A stretch of 39,490 bases of DNA from CAYNZP01 sp964401835 (GCA_964401835.1 CAYNZP010000018.1:1-39490), one strand, 5' to 3'. Positions 18,353 to 26,576 are shown, numbered from the stretch's first letter. Numbers and translations: made by a program. Notes: a model not told the origin generated them from the letters alone.

Positions 18353-18663
18353 TTATCGTTACCAGTGAAACCATATCAGGCAAGAACATCACCAAAACAC
18401 TCGGGACGGTTCGAGGCAACTCTGTGCGTGCACGGCACGTCGGTAAGGACCTCCTGGCTGGGCTGAAAAACCTTGTAGGCGGAGAAGTTACCGAATATAC
18501 AAAACTTATGGCCGAATCTCGCGAGCAGGCACTGGACAGAATGGCTCAACACGCCGAGCAACTTGGCGCCAACGCCGTCGTGAGCATGCGCTTCGCCACG
18601 TCGGAGATAATGGGCGGTGCAGCAGAAATCCTCGCCTACGGCACAGCCGTGGTTGTGAAATAA
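18349..18663 (+). CDS. YbjQ/UPF0145-family protein
   Basis: The 104 residues match the YbjQ family throughout: MIIVTSETISGKNITKTLGTVRGNSVRARHVGKD near the start, then LVGGEVTEYTKLMAESREQALDRM, AEQLGANAVVSMRFATSEI and EILAYGTAVVV. The family is a small pentameric cytosolic protein annotated as heavy-metal-binding by similarity, without an established role. It overlaps the anti-sigma gene by four bases, which ties its synthesis to the sigma/anti-sigma pair. It may be a target or a modulator of that regulon (inference). It ends 9 bp before the convergent hydA stop codon. Confidence 0.93.
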   Translation: MIIVTSETISGKNITKTLGTVRGNSVRARHVGKDLLAGLKNLVGGEVTEYTKLMAESREQALDRMAQHAEQLGANAVVSMRFATSEIMGGAAEILAYGTAVVVK

Positions 18664-18672
18664 ACAAAGACT

Positions 18673-19977
18673 CTAAATCCACTTCACGTCCAGCAGATGG
18701 ACAGAGCAGCTGATACACGGGTCGTATGAGCGGACCAGCATTTCGAGGTCGTGCTGGATTTCATCCTGGCTGCGTTTATCGATTACGCCCGGTACATAAT
18801 TTTGCATGTCGAGGTCAATGTTGCCGAGATTCATGCCGGTGGGAATGACGATATTGGCGTCTATGCAGATTCCATCATCGTTGTACGTATAGTCGTGAAC
18901 AAGCAGGCCACGCGGCACTTCGGTCAGCCCCTTGCCCCGGCCGGCCTTGGGAACAACATTCGGGTTTAGTGTAGCCTCGGATAAATCCATCTCGATAAGT
19001 TCATCGAGCAATCTGCTCATCTCATCGAAGCAGTGCGCTATCTCGACGGTCTGGGCGAAATTATTGGCAAACGGATTGTAACACGGAGCTTCCAGACCTA
19101 TCGCTTCGGCAGCTGAGCGGCCGCGCAAGTTAAGCTGCTCGTGATTGTTATTGAACCTGGCCAGTGCCCCTACCGCCAGCGACTCGCCCGTGTTGAAAAC
19201 ATGCTTCGAGGTCGAATGTTTTACCATCTTTTCGTGTATGAACTGCTCGTAATCGTGATGGTCGATAACACCGGCTACGGAGCTTTTGAGCTGGCCGTTA
19301 TAAAACGCGTATTCATCTGGATGGGTCAGGCTGAGTTCTTCTCTAGGCCGATCAAAGACGGGGAATTTTTCTTTTATCGAAGCAACTGTTTCAATCGTCG
19401 CGTCTATGTCAGAATCGCAGTCAGCAAGAAGCTCTTTCAGTTGGAGCAGTCCTTTTTGGGGCGGTACATAAGTAAAGCCGCCCGGCACGAGTGAAATCGG
19501 GTGGACGTGGCGGCCGCAGAAAACTTCGCATACATAGTTGGCCATTCTTTTTAGCTTCAAGGCCCGTTTGACTACCTCGGGATGAGTCGCAGCAAGTGGA
19601 ATCACACTGGGTGCGTCGAAGGCATCCGGGGCAGCCAAAAAGTAAACATGCAAAACGTGAGATTGAATCAATTCTGCATAACCCATTATTTTCCGCATAA
19701 CCAGCGTTTCAGGCGTTATCTCAGTTCCGAACGCATCGTCCGTCGCCTGAATGCTCGCCAGTGTATGGCCGACCGAACAGATGCCGCATATCCGGCACGT
19801 CAGAAGCGAAGTATCGCGCCAACTAAGCCCCTGCAACATTGACTCAAACACGCGCGGAGTTTCGACAATCTCCAGCACACACTTTTCGACGCAGCCGTCC
19901 TTGGCCCGCACAACAATATTACCGTGCCCCTCGACACGTGTGAGGTGGTGAACGTTAATGTCCAGGTTTCTTGTCAT
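18673..19977 (-). CDS. hydA: NiFe hydrogenase large (alpha) subunit, group 3b-like
   Basis: This is the catalytic subunit carrying the NiFe(CN)2CO site for reversible H2 oxidation. The L1 motif CRICGICSVGH is at residues 61-71 and the L2 motif DPCISCSVH at 419-427, giving Ni ligands C64, C67, C421 and C424. Seven residues (LLDVKWI) follow H427; in this family such a C-terminal peptide is removed by a maturation protease, which is not encoded in the window. The DPCISCSVH ending and the gene order hydB-hydG-hydD-hydA match the cytosolic NAD(P)-linked group 3b enzymes (sulfhydrogenases). AGGGG lies 6-10 bp before the ATG. The 434-residue length is normal. Confidence 0.95.
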   Translation of the reverse strand: MTRNLDINVHHLTRVEGHGNIVVRAKDGCVEKCVLEIVETPRVFESMLQGLSWRDTSLLTCRICGICSVGHTLASIQATDDAFGTEITPETLVMRKIMGYAELIQSHVLHVYFLAAPDAFDAPSVIPLAATHPEVVKRALKLKRMANYVCEVFCGRHVHPISLVPGGFTYVPPQKGLLQLKELLADCDSDIDATIETVASIKEKFPVFDRPREELSLTHPDEYAFYNGQLKSSVAGVIDHHDYEQFIHEKMVKHSTSKHVFNTGESLAVGALARFNNNHEQLNLRGRSAAEAIGLEAPCYNPFANNFAQTVEIAHCFDEMSRLLDELIEMDLSEATLNPNVVPKAGRGKGLTEVPRGLLVHDYTYNDDGICIDANIVIPTGMNLGNIDLDMQNYVPGVIDKRSQDEIQHDLEMLVRSYDPCISCSVHLLDVKWI

Positions 19978-19987
19978 TTTTGCACCC

Positions 19988-20797
19988 CTATTTCGACTTC
20001 GATCCCTTTTCGGCGTTCGGGTCCCATGGTGGAACTGTCATATCCTCGCTGGGCGGCTCGGATATTTCGAACACGCCGTTAAAAAGCCTGAACTCATCAA
20101 GTATCTGCTCAATCGTCAGGCCGAACTCATCAAGAATTTCCTTGGTGGCTTCATTGTTCGGATCGGTTATCACTCCTCTGCAGGCAAAGCACCGTCCGCC
20201 GTAACTCGGACACCACGCATTACAGCCAGCCCGGGCGATAACGCCCATACAATACTGCCCCTTATGGTATAAGCACTGATTTTCCCTTAACTTACATTCC
20301 ACACAGACGGGATAATCTGGCACCTGGGGCTTTCGGCCTGCAAGTAAACTTTCGACCACTTCCAGGAATTCCTGCTTTGGAATCGGACAGCCGTGGACTT
20401 TGTAATCGACCTTGATGGCGGCGTCTATCGGCAAAGCCGCAGACGTCTCATACCAGTTGGCCTTGTCGCCGTAGACCTTTTTCATAGACTCTTCGATACC
20501 ACGATAGTTTTTCAGAACATTGAGTCCGCCGGTCGTCGCACACGCACCCAGCCCCACAACAATCTTCGCGCACTTGCGGATATGCTCCAGCCGCGGCCGA
20601 TCGGATTCGCGAGTAAAAGCACCCTCGATGAAAGCGATATCGTAATCATCTTCCTTGTTGTCGATAGCCTCGCGGAAATAGACAATCTCCACCGAACCGA
20701 GTAAATCCAGCAGCTCTTCCTCGCAGTTGAGGACCTGTAGCTGGCAACCTTCGCAGCTGGTAAAGTCATGAAACGCGATTTTTACTTTCTTTGGCAT
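19988..20797 (-). CDS. hydD: NiFe hydrogenase small (delta) subunit
   Basis: The small subunit passes electrons from the NiFe site through iron-sulfur clusters. The 269 residues contain FHDFTSCEGCQLQVL (proximal cluster CxxC), GACATTGG and VHGCPIPKQEF, the other two proximal-cluster ligands. A second cysteine-rich part (CVECKLRENQC, YCMGVIARAGCNAWCPSYGGRCFACRG) fits two further clusters. The ATG at 20797 is used rather than an upstream in-frame codon. It shares one base with the hydG stop (TGATG), so translation is coupled, and the conserved sequence begins right after it. Confidence 0.94.
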   Translation of the reverse strand: MPKKVKIAFHDFTSCEGCQLQVLNCEEELLDLLGSVEIVYFREAIDNKEDDYDIAFIEGAFTRESDRPRLEHIRKCAKIVVGLGACATTGGLNVLKNYRGIEESMKKVYGDKANWYETSAALPIDAAIKVDYKVHGCPIPKQEFLEVVESLLAGRKPQVPDYPVCVECKLRENQCLYHKGQYCMGVIARAGCNAWCPSYGGRCFACRGVITDPNNEATKEILDEFGLTIEQILDEFRLFNGVFEISEPPSEDMTVPPWDPNAEKGSKSK

Positions 20798-21651
20798 CAA
20801 ATTCCCTCGCGCAACTTCGCGACCTCTGCATAATTGAAAATCGGCCCTTCCTGGCAGACGTAGACGTTCCTTATCTGACAGTGGCCGCACTTTCCGAGCC
20901 CGCACTTCATCCGCCTTTCGAGCGAACAGAAAATGTTATTTTTTCGCAGGCCCATGGAAAGCGCCTCGAGTACGGCGAACTTGAACATAACCGGCGGGCC
21001 TATGATGAACGCTACCGTGTTGGCTGGATCGATCTTTTCGAGCTTCCGGAAAAGCGTCGTTATTACACCGGTATTGCCGGACCAGCTCTTGTCGCCGCGA
21101 TCAACCGTCATCAGAAATTCGCAATCATCCCTATCAGCCCATTTGTACAAATCCTCGGTAAAGAGCATGTCCCTGGGAGTCCGAGCCCCATAAAGGACCA
21201 TCATGCGGTTATATTTTTCGCGGTTAGCCAAGGCAGACAGAATGAAACTCCTGCTCGGGACAAGTCCGAGCCCGCCGGCAATAAACAGCAAATCCTTGCC
21301 GGCCACCGCGTCCATATCAAAACCGTTGCCAAAAGGCCCGCGAAGACCGACCATATCCCCCACCACAAGCCTGGCCGTGCCGTTGGTAACGTCGCCGACA
21401 GCCCGGATGCACATCTCAAGATCGTTTCTCCGGCCCGGTGCCGAACAGATTGATATTGGCGCTTCACCAAGTCCGAACAGGCTCAGTTCCATGAATTGCC
21501 CAGCCTTGTATTCGATGGGCTGCCCGTCGGTAAATTCAAAGCGTAAGTAGTTCTCGTGCTCGGTAAAGTGCTGCACCTGTGCTACCCTCGCATAGCGGGG
21601 CTCGTAAGGCGAGCTAAACTCTTGGGGTCCTTGTATTGCTTGTGTACTCAT
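20797..21651 (-). CDS. hydG: Hydrogenase gamma subunit, FAD/NAD(P)-binding oxidoreductase
   Basis: This subunit exchanges electrons between the hydrogenase and NAD(P)(H). The 284 residues show a ferredoxin-reductase-like FAD domain (YKAGQFMELSLFGLGEAPISICSAP), an NAD(P)-binding domain (LLFIAGGLGLVPSRSFI, MVLYGARTPRDMLF, FIIGPPVMFKF), and a C-terminal [2Fe-2S] binding segment CSLERRMKCGLGKCGHCQI with a later Cys in YVCQEGP. This is the layout of group 3b gamma subunits and of dihydroorotate dehydrogenase PyrK-like proteins; the neighbours settle the choice. It starts 3 bp after the hydB stop. Confidence 0.93.
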   Translation of the reverse strand: MSTQAIQGPQEFSSPYEPRYARVAQVQHFTEHENYLRFEFTDGQPIEYKAGQFMELSLFGLGEAPISICSAPGRRNDLEMCIRAVGDVTNGTARLVVGDMVGLRGPFGNGFDMDAVAGKDLLFIAGGLGLVPSRSFILSALANREKYNRMMVLYGARTPRDMLFTEDLYKWADRDDCEFLMTVDRGDKSWSGNTGVITTLFRKLEKIDPANTVAFIIGPPVMFKFAVLEALSMGLRKNNIFCSLERRMKCGLGKCGHCQIRNVYVCQEGPIFNYAEVAKLREGI

Positions 21652-21654
21652 TTT

Positions 21655-22725
21655 TTACCTGTGCGGCAGACCTTTCTGCATTTCCTGCACTTCATGTGCT
21701 ATCTGCTGGAACGCTTCGAGTATCGATATCCTTGCAACGCAATGATGGATACATCGTCCGCAACCAACGCAGCCGAGTTTGCCGGTACGCTCGTAAACGA
21801 ACTTACCCTTACGGAACATGCGATGCCGCAACCGTGAGCCGCGTGTTTCTCGGAAGTTCTCCCCGCCGGCAACCTCGGCAAAAACCTTAAGCTGGCACGA
21901 ATCCCACTGCCGCCGCCTGATGCCGCTTTTGACATCGACATTGAGCTTGTCCAATACGTCGAAGCAGTAGCATGTCGGGCAGACGTTCGTGCAAGTGCCA
22001 CAACTGAAGCACTGCCGTGCAAGTGCATCCCACAGCAGCGAGTCGTAACTGGCGTCGAGCATTTCCGGCAGACGTTTAGTGTCGTAGGGGATTTTTTTGG
22101 GGAAATTATTCTGCTTTATGACGTCATATTCATGACGAGCTTTTTGGTCGCTTTTTTCAGTTGGCACGAAAAGGCCGCTGCCTTCAATCATCGCTTCACC
22201 ATCTGCTGAGCCGATCTCAACGAAGTAGCGGTCGCCGATATCGGTCAGGAACAGTTCGTAACCGCCCTCGGGTGGTTCGAGTGTTTTCATGTCAGCCATG
22301 AACTGATACTCGTTGACATATTGTTGAATGTTAAGCCCGATGAGTTTCGTCATCTCACGACGGGATTTATAGTTCGCATCCAGAGGAACCTGACACATCG
22401 CAACGTCGGTACACGCCAGGCCGTGCAGGTCGTAGGGATGCACGCCGAGAATGACCGTCGGCTGGGCCTTGATGGATGGACTGACACCTTCGGGGCTTCG
22501 GCTGGTGAAATTCAGCAGCTTTTCGTATTGCGGCATGATAAGTTTTTTCGGCGGAAGGATAGTAATGTCATAATCCAACCTTATCCGGCCGATTTCATCT
22601 GGCGTTTCGATGACAGCAAAAATGAACTGGTGCCCCTTCGCTACGGGGGCCGCGAGTCGGTTGTCCCGCATAAGATATGCTGCAAAGTCCGCGAATTTTT
22701 CCTTTGGTAAAATCTGCCCAAGCAT
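21655..22725 (-). CDS. hydB: Hydrogenase beta subunit, 4Fe-4S protein
   Basis: The 356-residue protein is the iron-sulfur subunit that links the gamma flavoprotein to the small subunit. Two cysteine-rich motifs are in the C-terminal third: CFSCGTCTNVCPTCYCFDV and GCVGCGRCIHHCVARI, each suited to a [4Fe-4S] cluster. The N-terminal part (TVILGVHPYDLHGLACTDVAM) resembles the HydB/anaerobic sulfite reductase A family. An additional role in sulfur reduction is known for some archaeal homologues and remains inference here. The gene follows the response regulator by 10 bp and precedes hydG by 3 bp. Confidence 0.93.
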   Translation of the reverse strand: MLGQILPKEKFADFAAYLMRDNRLAAPVAKGHQFIFAVIETPDEIGRIRLDYDITILPPKKLIMPQYEKLLNFTSRSPEGVSPSIKAQPTVILGVHPYDLHGLACTDVAMCQVPLDANYKSRREMTKLIGLNIQQYVNEYQFMADMKTLEPPEGGYELFLTDIGDRYFVEIGSADGEAMIEGSGLFVPTEKSDQKARHEYDVIKQNNFPKKIPYDTKRLPEMLDASYDSLLWDALARQCFSCGTCTNVCPTCYCFDVLDKLNVDVKSGIRRRQWDSCQLKVFAEVAGGENFRETRGSRLRHRMFRKGKFVYERTGKLGCVGCGRCIHHCVARISILEAFQQIAHEVQEMQKGLPHR

Positions 22726-22735
22726 GATTAAACCT

Positions 22736-23119
22736 CTATTTAATACACTGGGCTACTTTTTCCCTGAACTCCTCGGGGTCGAGGGGCTTGCGAAGGTAAC
22801 CTTCGACTGGCAGGTAATCTCCGCTTTTGCCGGGTTCCAGCATTTCTCCCATATCAGCTTCTATGCCGGTCAGCATGATAATCGGAAGCTTTTTTAGCTT
22901 ATCGTCCTGACGAATACGATATGCAAGGTGGAAGCCCTCTGTATGCGTTTCCATCATAACATCGAGAATCATCAAATCGACTTGCTCGGACTGGAGCGTT
23001 TCCAGGGCTTGAGATGCACTTCCAGCCATAAGGACTTCATAACCGCAGGAACTCAGAATTATCCCCGCAGCTTCCCGCAAATCCGGATCGTCGTCGGCAA
23101 TTAATATCCGCTTGCTCAT
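22736..23119 (-). CDS. Single-domain response regulator (receiver) within the hydrogenase operon
   Basis: The 127 residues form one receiver domain with nothing attached. The acidic pair D10/D11, phospho-acceptor D53 (LMILDVMM), T84 (IIMLTG) and K111 (YLRKPLDPEEF) are all present, so it should be phosphorylatable. The insert METHTEGFHLAYRIRQ after D53 and the MLEPGKSGDYLPVEGYLRKP segment are longer than in CheY. There is no DNA-binding or enzymatic output domain, and no histidine kinase gene is in the window. It lies 57 bp after hypF and 10 bp before hydB on the same strand, so it is made together with the hydrogenase. Confidence 0.92.
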   Translation of the reverse strand: MSKRILIADDDPDLREAAGIILSSCGYEVLMAGSASQALETLQSEQVDLMILDVMMETHTEGFHLAYRIRQDDKLKKLPIIMLTGIEADMGEMLEPGKSGDYLPVEGYLRKPLDPEEFREKVAQCIK

Positions 23120-23176
23120 GCCAGAACTCCCGAATAAGACTTCACCCCTGGCAGCCGTTTTTGCCAGCTGCGTTTA

Positions 23177-25546
23177 CTATATTCTATCCGCTTTTCTGCC
23201 TTTTTGGCTGGGATGTTTGCTTTTGGCAATTTTCGCCGCTGCCACAACAGCCTGGCCCAGTGCGATTCCGCCATCGTTCGACGGGACGTTCTCATGCAAA
23301 AGAACCGTAAATTCATCCGCAACGAGAATTGCCGCCAGGCCAGCCGTCAGGTAGCGATTGGCAAAACAGCCCCCCGTCAGCGCTACTGTGGAAATTTTTG
23401 TTTCTTCTCTTGCCCGTATTGCAGCGGCAGTGAGGAACAAGATAACCGTATTATGAAACTTAGCTGCAATCACGCCGGGCGCGGTGGAAACAGTAATATC
23501 GTGCACTATCTCTTCCACCATCGGGCGAAGGTCTATCTCGAAAGGACCCGAGGAAGTTAATGTAAAATCATAACTTGACCTGATTCCGGGGGTAATAGCC
23601 GATTCCAGAAGCATCGGCGCCTGAGCCTCGAAACGGTTTGTATGGGCAACATCGCAAAGAGCCGCCACAGCGTCAAACCACCTGCCAAGCGAACTGCTGG
23701 GAGGGCAATTAAAACCGGCTGATAACATTTCAAATGCGGTATCGAGGCTCCTCTGCTCGGCAACCATTTTATGCAATATTGCCAGGTCAGCGCAAGACTC
23801 GCCAAATGTATCCCAAAGAACCGCCAGTGCAGGCCGATATGTCTCAACCGCTGCTGCGTCGCCACCTAAAAGCGGCGTATAACGCAGATGGCCAAGGCGC
23901 TGGTAATCCGTCAAATCGGCCCGGAGAACTTCGCAACCCCACACTGCCCCGTCATCGCCGTAGCCCACGCCATCGCACACCAGGCCTATCACCGGCTCAG
24001 ATACGTCATTTTCCGCCATGCACGACGCGACATGTGCGTGATGATGCTGGACACGTACAACCGGCAACGCAGCCCTGCCAGCCAACTCCCCGCGATGCCG
24101 CTTTAAGGCATATTCGCTTGAGAGATATTGAGGATGCGAGTCGGCTGCTATTGCTTCGGGAGAAAACTCGAATAGATGCTCGAGATTATTAATTACATCG
24201 ATAAAGTGGCGGTAGTTTCTGCCGTCCTTGAGGTCGCCAATATGTTCGCTCAAAACCGCCCTGTCATCTTTAAGCAGGCTAACGGCGCTTTTTAGCTCGG
24301 CGCCGACTGCGAGCACTGCAGGTGTTGTTTGAGCTACGCCGGAAAGTTTAATCGGCATCGGCGCATATCCGCGTGCCCGGCGCAATACATGAAGCCGACC
24401 CTTACCCGAAGACTGCACAACGCTATCGTCCATCGGCCGCTCGATTGGCCTGTTGTGAAGCAGTATCCCATCGGCAATACGTCCAAGATGAGCTACAGCG
24501 GCATCGTTGTCTTTGACGAGGGGCTCTTCGGAGTAATTACCCGAGGTCATTACCATAGGCCCAAGGCCAAGATCGAACAGAAGATGATGAAGCGGTGCGT
24601 AAGGTAGGAGAACGCCCAAAGAATCCAGCCCGTCTGAAACTGAAGCGGCAATATTGGCCTGGGCCTTCTTAGGACAAAGCACTATCGGGCATATCGGGCC
24701 TGTCAGGAGCTTGCGAGCGTCCTCATTAATATCGCAAATCTCCTGTGCTGCTGCGATATCCCTAACCATAACGGCAAAGGGTTTGGCATCTCTGCGTTTC
24801 TTGCGGCGAAGACGCTTAACAACGTGATCATCGTCTGCCCGGCACGCCAGATGGAAGCCGCCCAGCCCCTTTATAGCGACAATTTTCCCGGCTTTGAGTA
24901 GCTTGGCAGTTTCGTCAATCGCACTTTCGCTAGCGACTATCTGCTTGCCATGCGTATCTACCAGCCAGACCTCAGGTCCACACTTTTGGCAAGCTACCGG
25001 CTGGGCATGGAAGCGGCGGTCGGCTGGATCTGCATATTCCGACCCGCAAAGCGAGCACATCGGAAATTCAGCCATGGTCGTGTTAGGCCGGTCGTAAGGT
25101 ATCTTGCGGACAATCGAATATCTGGGCCCGCAATTCGTGCAATTGATGAACGGATATCTGTATCGCGGGTCGGCGGGGTCGCGCATCTCTCGCAGGCAGT
25201 CCTGGCAGGTAGCCGTATCGACAGTTACCTGGGCATCCGAAAGCTCCCCACCGCTGCTGGGCTTAATTATGAACTCATCACAGAGCGGATCGACATCGAT
25301 GTCCTGTTCATCTATACGGGAAATTTTCGCCAGCGGAGGAAGCTCCTCAGTCAGCAGACGCATAAACTCCGACAGCTGGGCGCTTCCAGCCTGAACTTCT
25401 ACGGTAACGCCCTGGGCATCATTGACGACCCAGCCGACAAGCCCAAGCTCACAGGCAAGCCTGTAAACAAACGGACGAAAGCCCACGCCCTGAACCTGCC
25501 CGCCTATCGTCAGCCGTCTGCGCTGGATGTTTTCATTAAGACTCAT
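23177..25546 (-). CDS. hypF: Carbamoyltransferase HypF (NiFe hydrogenase maturation)
   Basis: HypF converts carbamoyl phosphate to a carbamoyl adenylate and transfers the group to HypE, the source of the CN ligands of the NiFe site. The roughly 790 residues show the acylphosphatase-like domain (GQVQGVGFRPFVYRLA), two zinc-finger repeats (CQDCLREM...NCTNCGPRYS and CSLCGSEY...CQKCGP), a YrdC-like domain (KGLGGFHLACRADDD, VMTSGNYSEEPL), and the Kae1-like C-terminal domain with VQHHHAHVASCMAEN and GLVCDGVGYGDDGAVWG. The ATG at 25546 is preferred over a TTG two codons earlier. It is the first gene of the hydrogenase operon. HypA-E genes and a protease are not in the window. Confidence 0.96.
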   Translation of the reverse strand: MSLNENIQRRRLTIGGQVQGVGFRPFVYRLACELGLVGWVVNDAQGVTVEVQAGSAQLSEFMRLLTEELPPLAKISRIDEQDIDVDPLCDEFIIKPSSGGELSDAQVTVDTATCQDCLREMRDPADPRYRYPFINCTNCGPRYSIVRKIPYDRPNTTMAEFPMCSLCGSEYADPADRRFHAQPVACQKCGPEVWLVDTHGKQIVASESAIDETAKLLKAGKIVAIKGLGGFHLACRADDDHVVKRLRRKKRRDAKPFAVMVRDIAAAQEICDINEDARKLLTGPICPIVLCPKKAQANIAASVSDGLDSLGVLLPYAPLHHLLFDLGLGPMVMTSGNYSEEPLVKDNDAAVAHLGRIADGILLHNRPIERPMDDSVVQSSGKGRLHVLRRARGYAPMPIKLSGVAQTTPAVLAVGAELKSAVSLLKDDRAVLSEHIGDLKDGRNYRHFIDVINNLEHLFEFSPEAIAADSHPQYLSSEYALKRHRGELAGRAALPVVRVQHHHAHVASCMAENDVSEPVIGLVCDGVGYGDDGAVWGCEVLRADLTDYQRLGHLRYTPLLGGDAAAVETYRPALAVLWDTFGESCADLAILHKMVAEQRSLDTAFEMLSAGFNCPPSSSLGRWFDAVAALCDVAHTNRFEAQAPMLLESAITPGIRSSYDFTLTSSGPFEIDLRPMVEEIVHDITVSTAPGVIAAKFHNTVILFLTAAAIRAREETKISTVALTGGCFANRYLTAGLAAILVADEFTVLLHENVPSNDGGIALGQAVVAAAKIAKSKHPSQKGRKADRI

Positions 25547-25563
25547 ATTCAATGCGAAGAAAT

Positions 25564-25591
25564 ATTATAAACACCAAATCGATGCTGTAAG
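25564..25591 (-). promoter_or_regulatory. Candidate proximal promoter of the hypF-hyd operon
   Basis: The minus strand has CTTACA (25586-25591), a 16-bp spacer and a perfect TATAAT (25564-25569). The predicted start of transcription lies about 10 nt before the hypF ATG, so the mRNA would be nearly leaderless. No Shine-Dalgarno sequence is visible before that ATG, which agrees with such an arrangement. Motif match only. Confidence 0.4.
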
Positions 25592-25648
25592 GTTCATAAA
25601 TAAAACCTGTTATCCATGGCCAATTGTCCCCGAATCCCTTCACTTGCC

Positions 25649-25678
25649 ATTATATACAATTGGTGAATTTTTTCACAA
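25649..25678 (-). promoter_or_regulatory. Candidate distal promoter of the hypF-hyd operon
   Basis: The minus strand has TTGTGA (25673-25678), an 18-bp spacer and TATAAT (25649-25654). The -35 overlaps the CRP-like palindrome at 25662-25677. A transcript would have a leader of about 95 nt before hypF. Either this or the proximal promoter could be the real one. Confidence 0.35.
25662..25677. promoter_or_regulatory. CRP/FNR-family operator-like palindrome
   Basis: Read on the minus strand the sequence is TGTGA-AAAAAT-TCACC, which matches nine of ten positions of the CRP consensus TGTGA-N6-TCACA. It sits in the divergent region between the hydrogenase operon and the carbonic anhydrase gene and overlaps the distal hypF promoter. 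CRP/FNR-family regulators often control anaerobic genes; assigning one here is inference. Confidence 0.4.
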
Positions 25679-25725
25679 AATAATGTGATAATCTTGTCCA
25701 AATGACAGGCCGGCTTGGTTAACTT

Positions 25726-25753
25726 TTGACATTTTTAAAGATTTGGGCAGAAT
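25726..25753 (+). promoter_or_regulatory. Candidate promoter of the gamma-carbonic anhydrase gene
   Basis: A perfect TTGACA (25726-25731) is followed by a 16-bp spacer and CAGAAT (25748-25753, 4 of 6). It lies about 85 bp before the ATG at 25839. The same -10 sequence, CAGAAT, occurs before tRNA-Ser. Confidence 0.4.
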
Positions 25754-25838
25754 ACATCACTTCGTTATCGAGTTGGTCTTTTGTGAGCTTGTTTTGAATA
25801 AATCAAATCTGACAATTCAACCGAATCCGCAGGGCGAT

Positions 25839-26378
25839 ATGCCAAGTATTGACCCGTCAGCCTTCATCGCCGACACAGCTCGGATTATAGGCAACGTGGT
25901 CATACATCCCGGCGTCTTCGTAGGCTACGGAGCGGTAATACGGGCAGACGAAGCGGGAAGCGACGGCAAGGTAACCAGGATAGAGATAGGCCCCCAGTGC
26001 AACGTGCAGGAAGGCGTGATTATTCATGCGCTAGGCGGAACAGGTGTGAAGATAGGGCCGAGATGCTCGTTGGCTCACGGTTCGATAGTTCATGGCCCAT
26101 GCGAGATCGGAGCAGACAGCTTCGTAGGTTTCGGCGCGACAATATTCAAGGCAAACATCGGTGTCGGCACATTCGTAGCTGCTCGCGCTTTAGTCCAGGG
26201 TGTGGAAATCCCGGCTGGCAGTTCAATCCCCCCTGCCGCAAAGATTCTCACACCTGCCCACGCAAACCAACTCGAAAAGGCAACCGAGTCCGACATATCC
26301 TTCATGAAAGAAATAGTCGAAACAAACATCAAACTGCTAAAGGGATACAAAAGATCGGAATGCTCAGAGCAAGAGTGA
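25839..26378 (+). CDS. Gamma-class carbonic anhydrase-like left-handed beta-helix protein
   Basis: Gamma-carbonic anhydrases interconvert CO2 and bicarbonate in a homotrimer of left-handed beta-helices. The 179 residues show hexapeptide-repeat rungs from DPSAFIADTARIIGNVVIHPG onward. The three zinc-binding histidines are in place: H63 (GVIIHALGG), H80 and H85 (SLAHGSIVHGP). AVIRADEAG (R35) and NVQEG (Q57) match other active-site residues of the Cam family. A C-terminal helix follows. The ATG at 25839 is chosen because the conserved fold begins there and AGGG precedes it; an upstream TTG at 25743 would add 32 unmatched residues. It is divergent from the hydrogenase operon. Confidence 0.88.
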   Translation: MPSIDPSAFIADTARIIGNVVIHPGVFVGYGAVIRADEAGSDGKVTRIEIGPQCNVQEGVIIHALGGTGVKIGPRCSLAHGSIVHGPCEIGADSFVGFGATIFKANIGVGTFVAARALVQGVEIPAGSSIPPAAKILTPAHANQLEKATESDISFMKEIVETNIKLLKGYKRSECSEQE

Positions 26379-26442
26379 TTTTAACGAACACCAAAGATCT
26401 GGGTTAACTTAAAGACAAAAAGGCTAAAGATGCTCTAAAACC

Positions 26443-26471
26443 TTGCAATCCGAGGGAAAAGTACGCAGAAT
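26443..26471 (+). promoter_or_regulatory. Candidate tRNA-Ser promoter
   Basis: TTGCAA (26443-26448), a 17-bp spacer and CAGAAT (26466-26471) precede the tRNA by about 20 bp. Both boxes match 4 of 6 consensus positions. The location is appropriate for a short tRNA leader. Confidence 0.35.
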
Positions 26472-26491
26472 GCGCCGATTGTATTTCTCTT

Positions 26492-26576
<85 letters not shown>

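Noticed and set aside
18673..22725. Respiratory complex I or F420-reducing hydrogenase instead of a group 3b enzyme
   Set aside because: The large subunit has both NiFe motifs, which complex I lacks, and the set includes an FAD/NAD(P)-binding gamma subunit and a HydB-type subunit in the order hydB-G-D-A, not the Frh arrangement.
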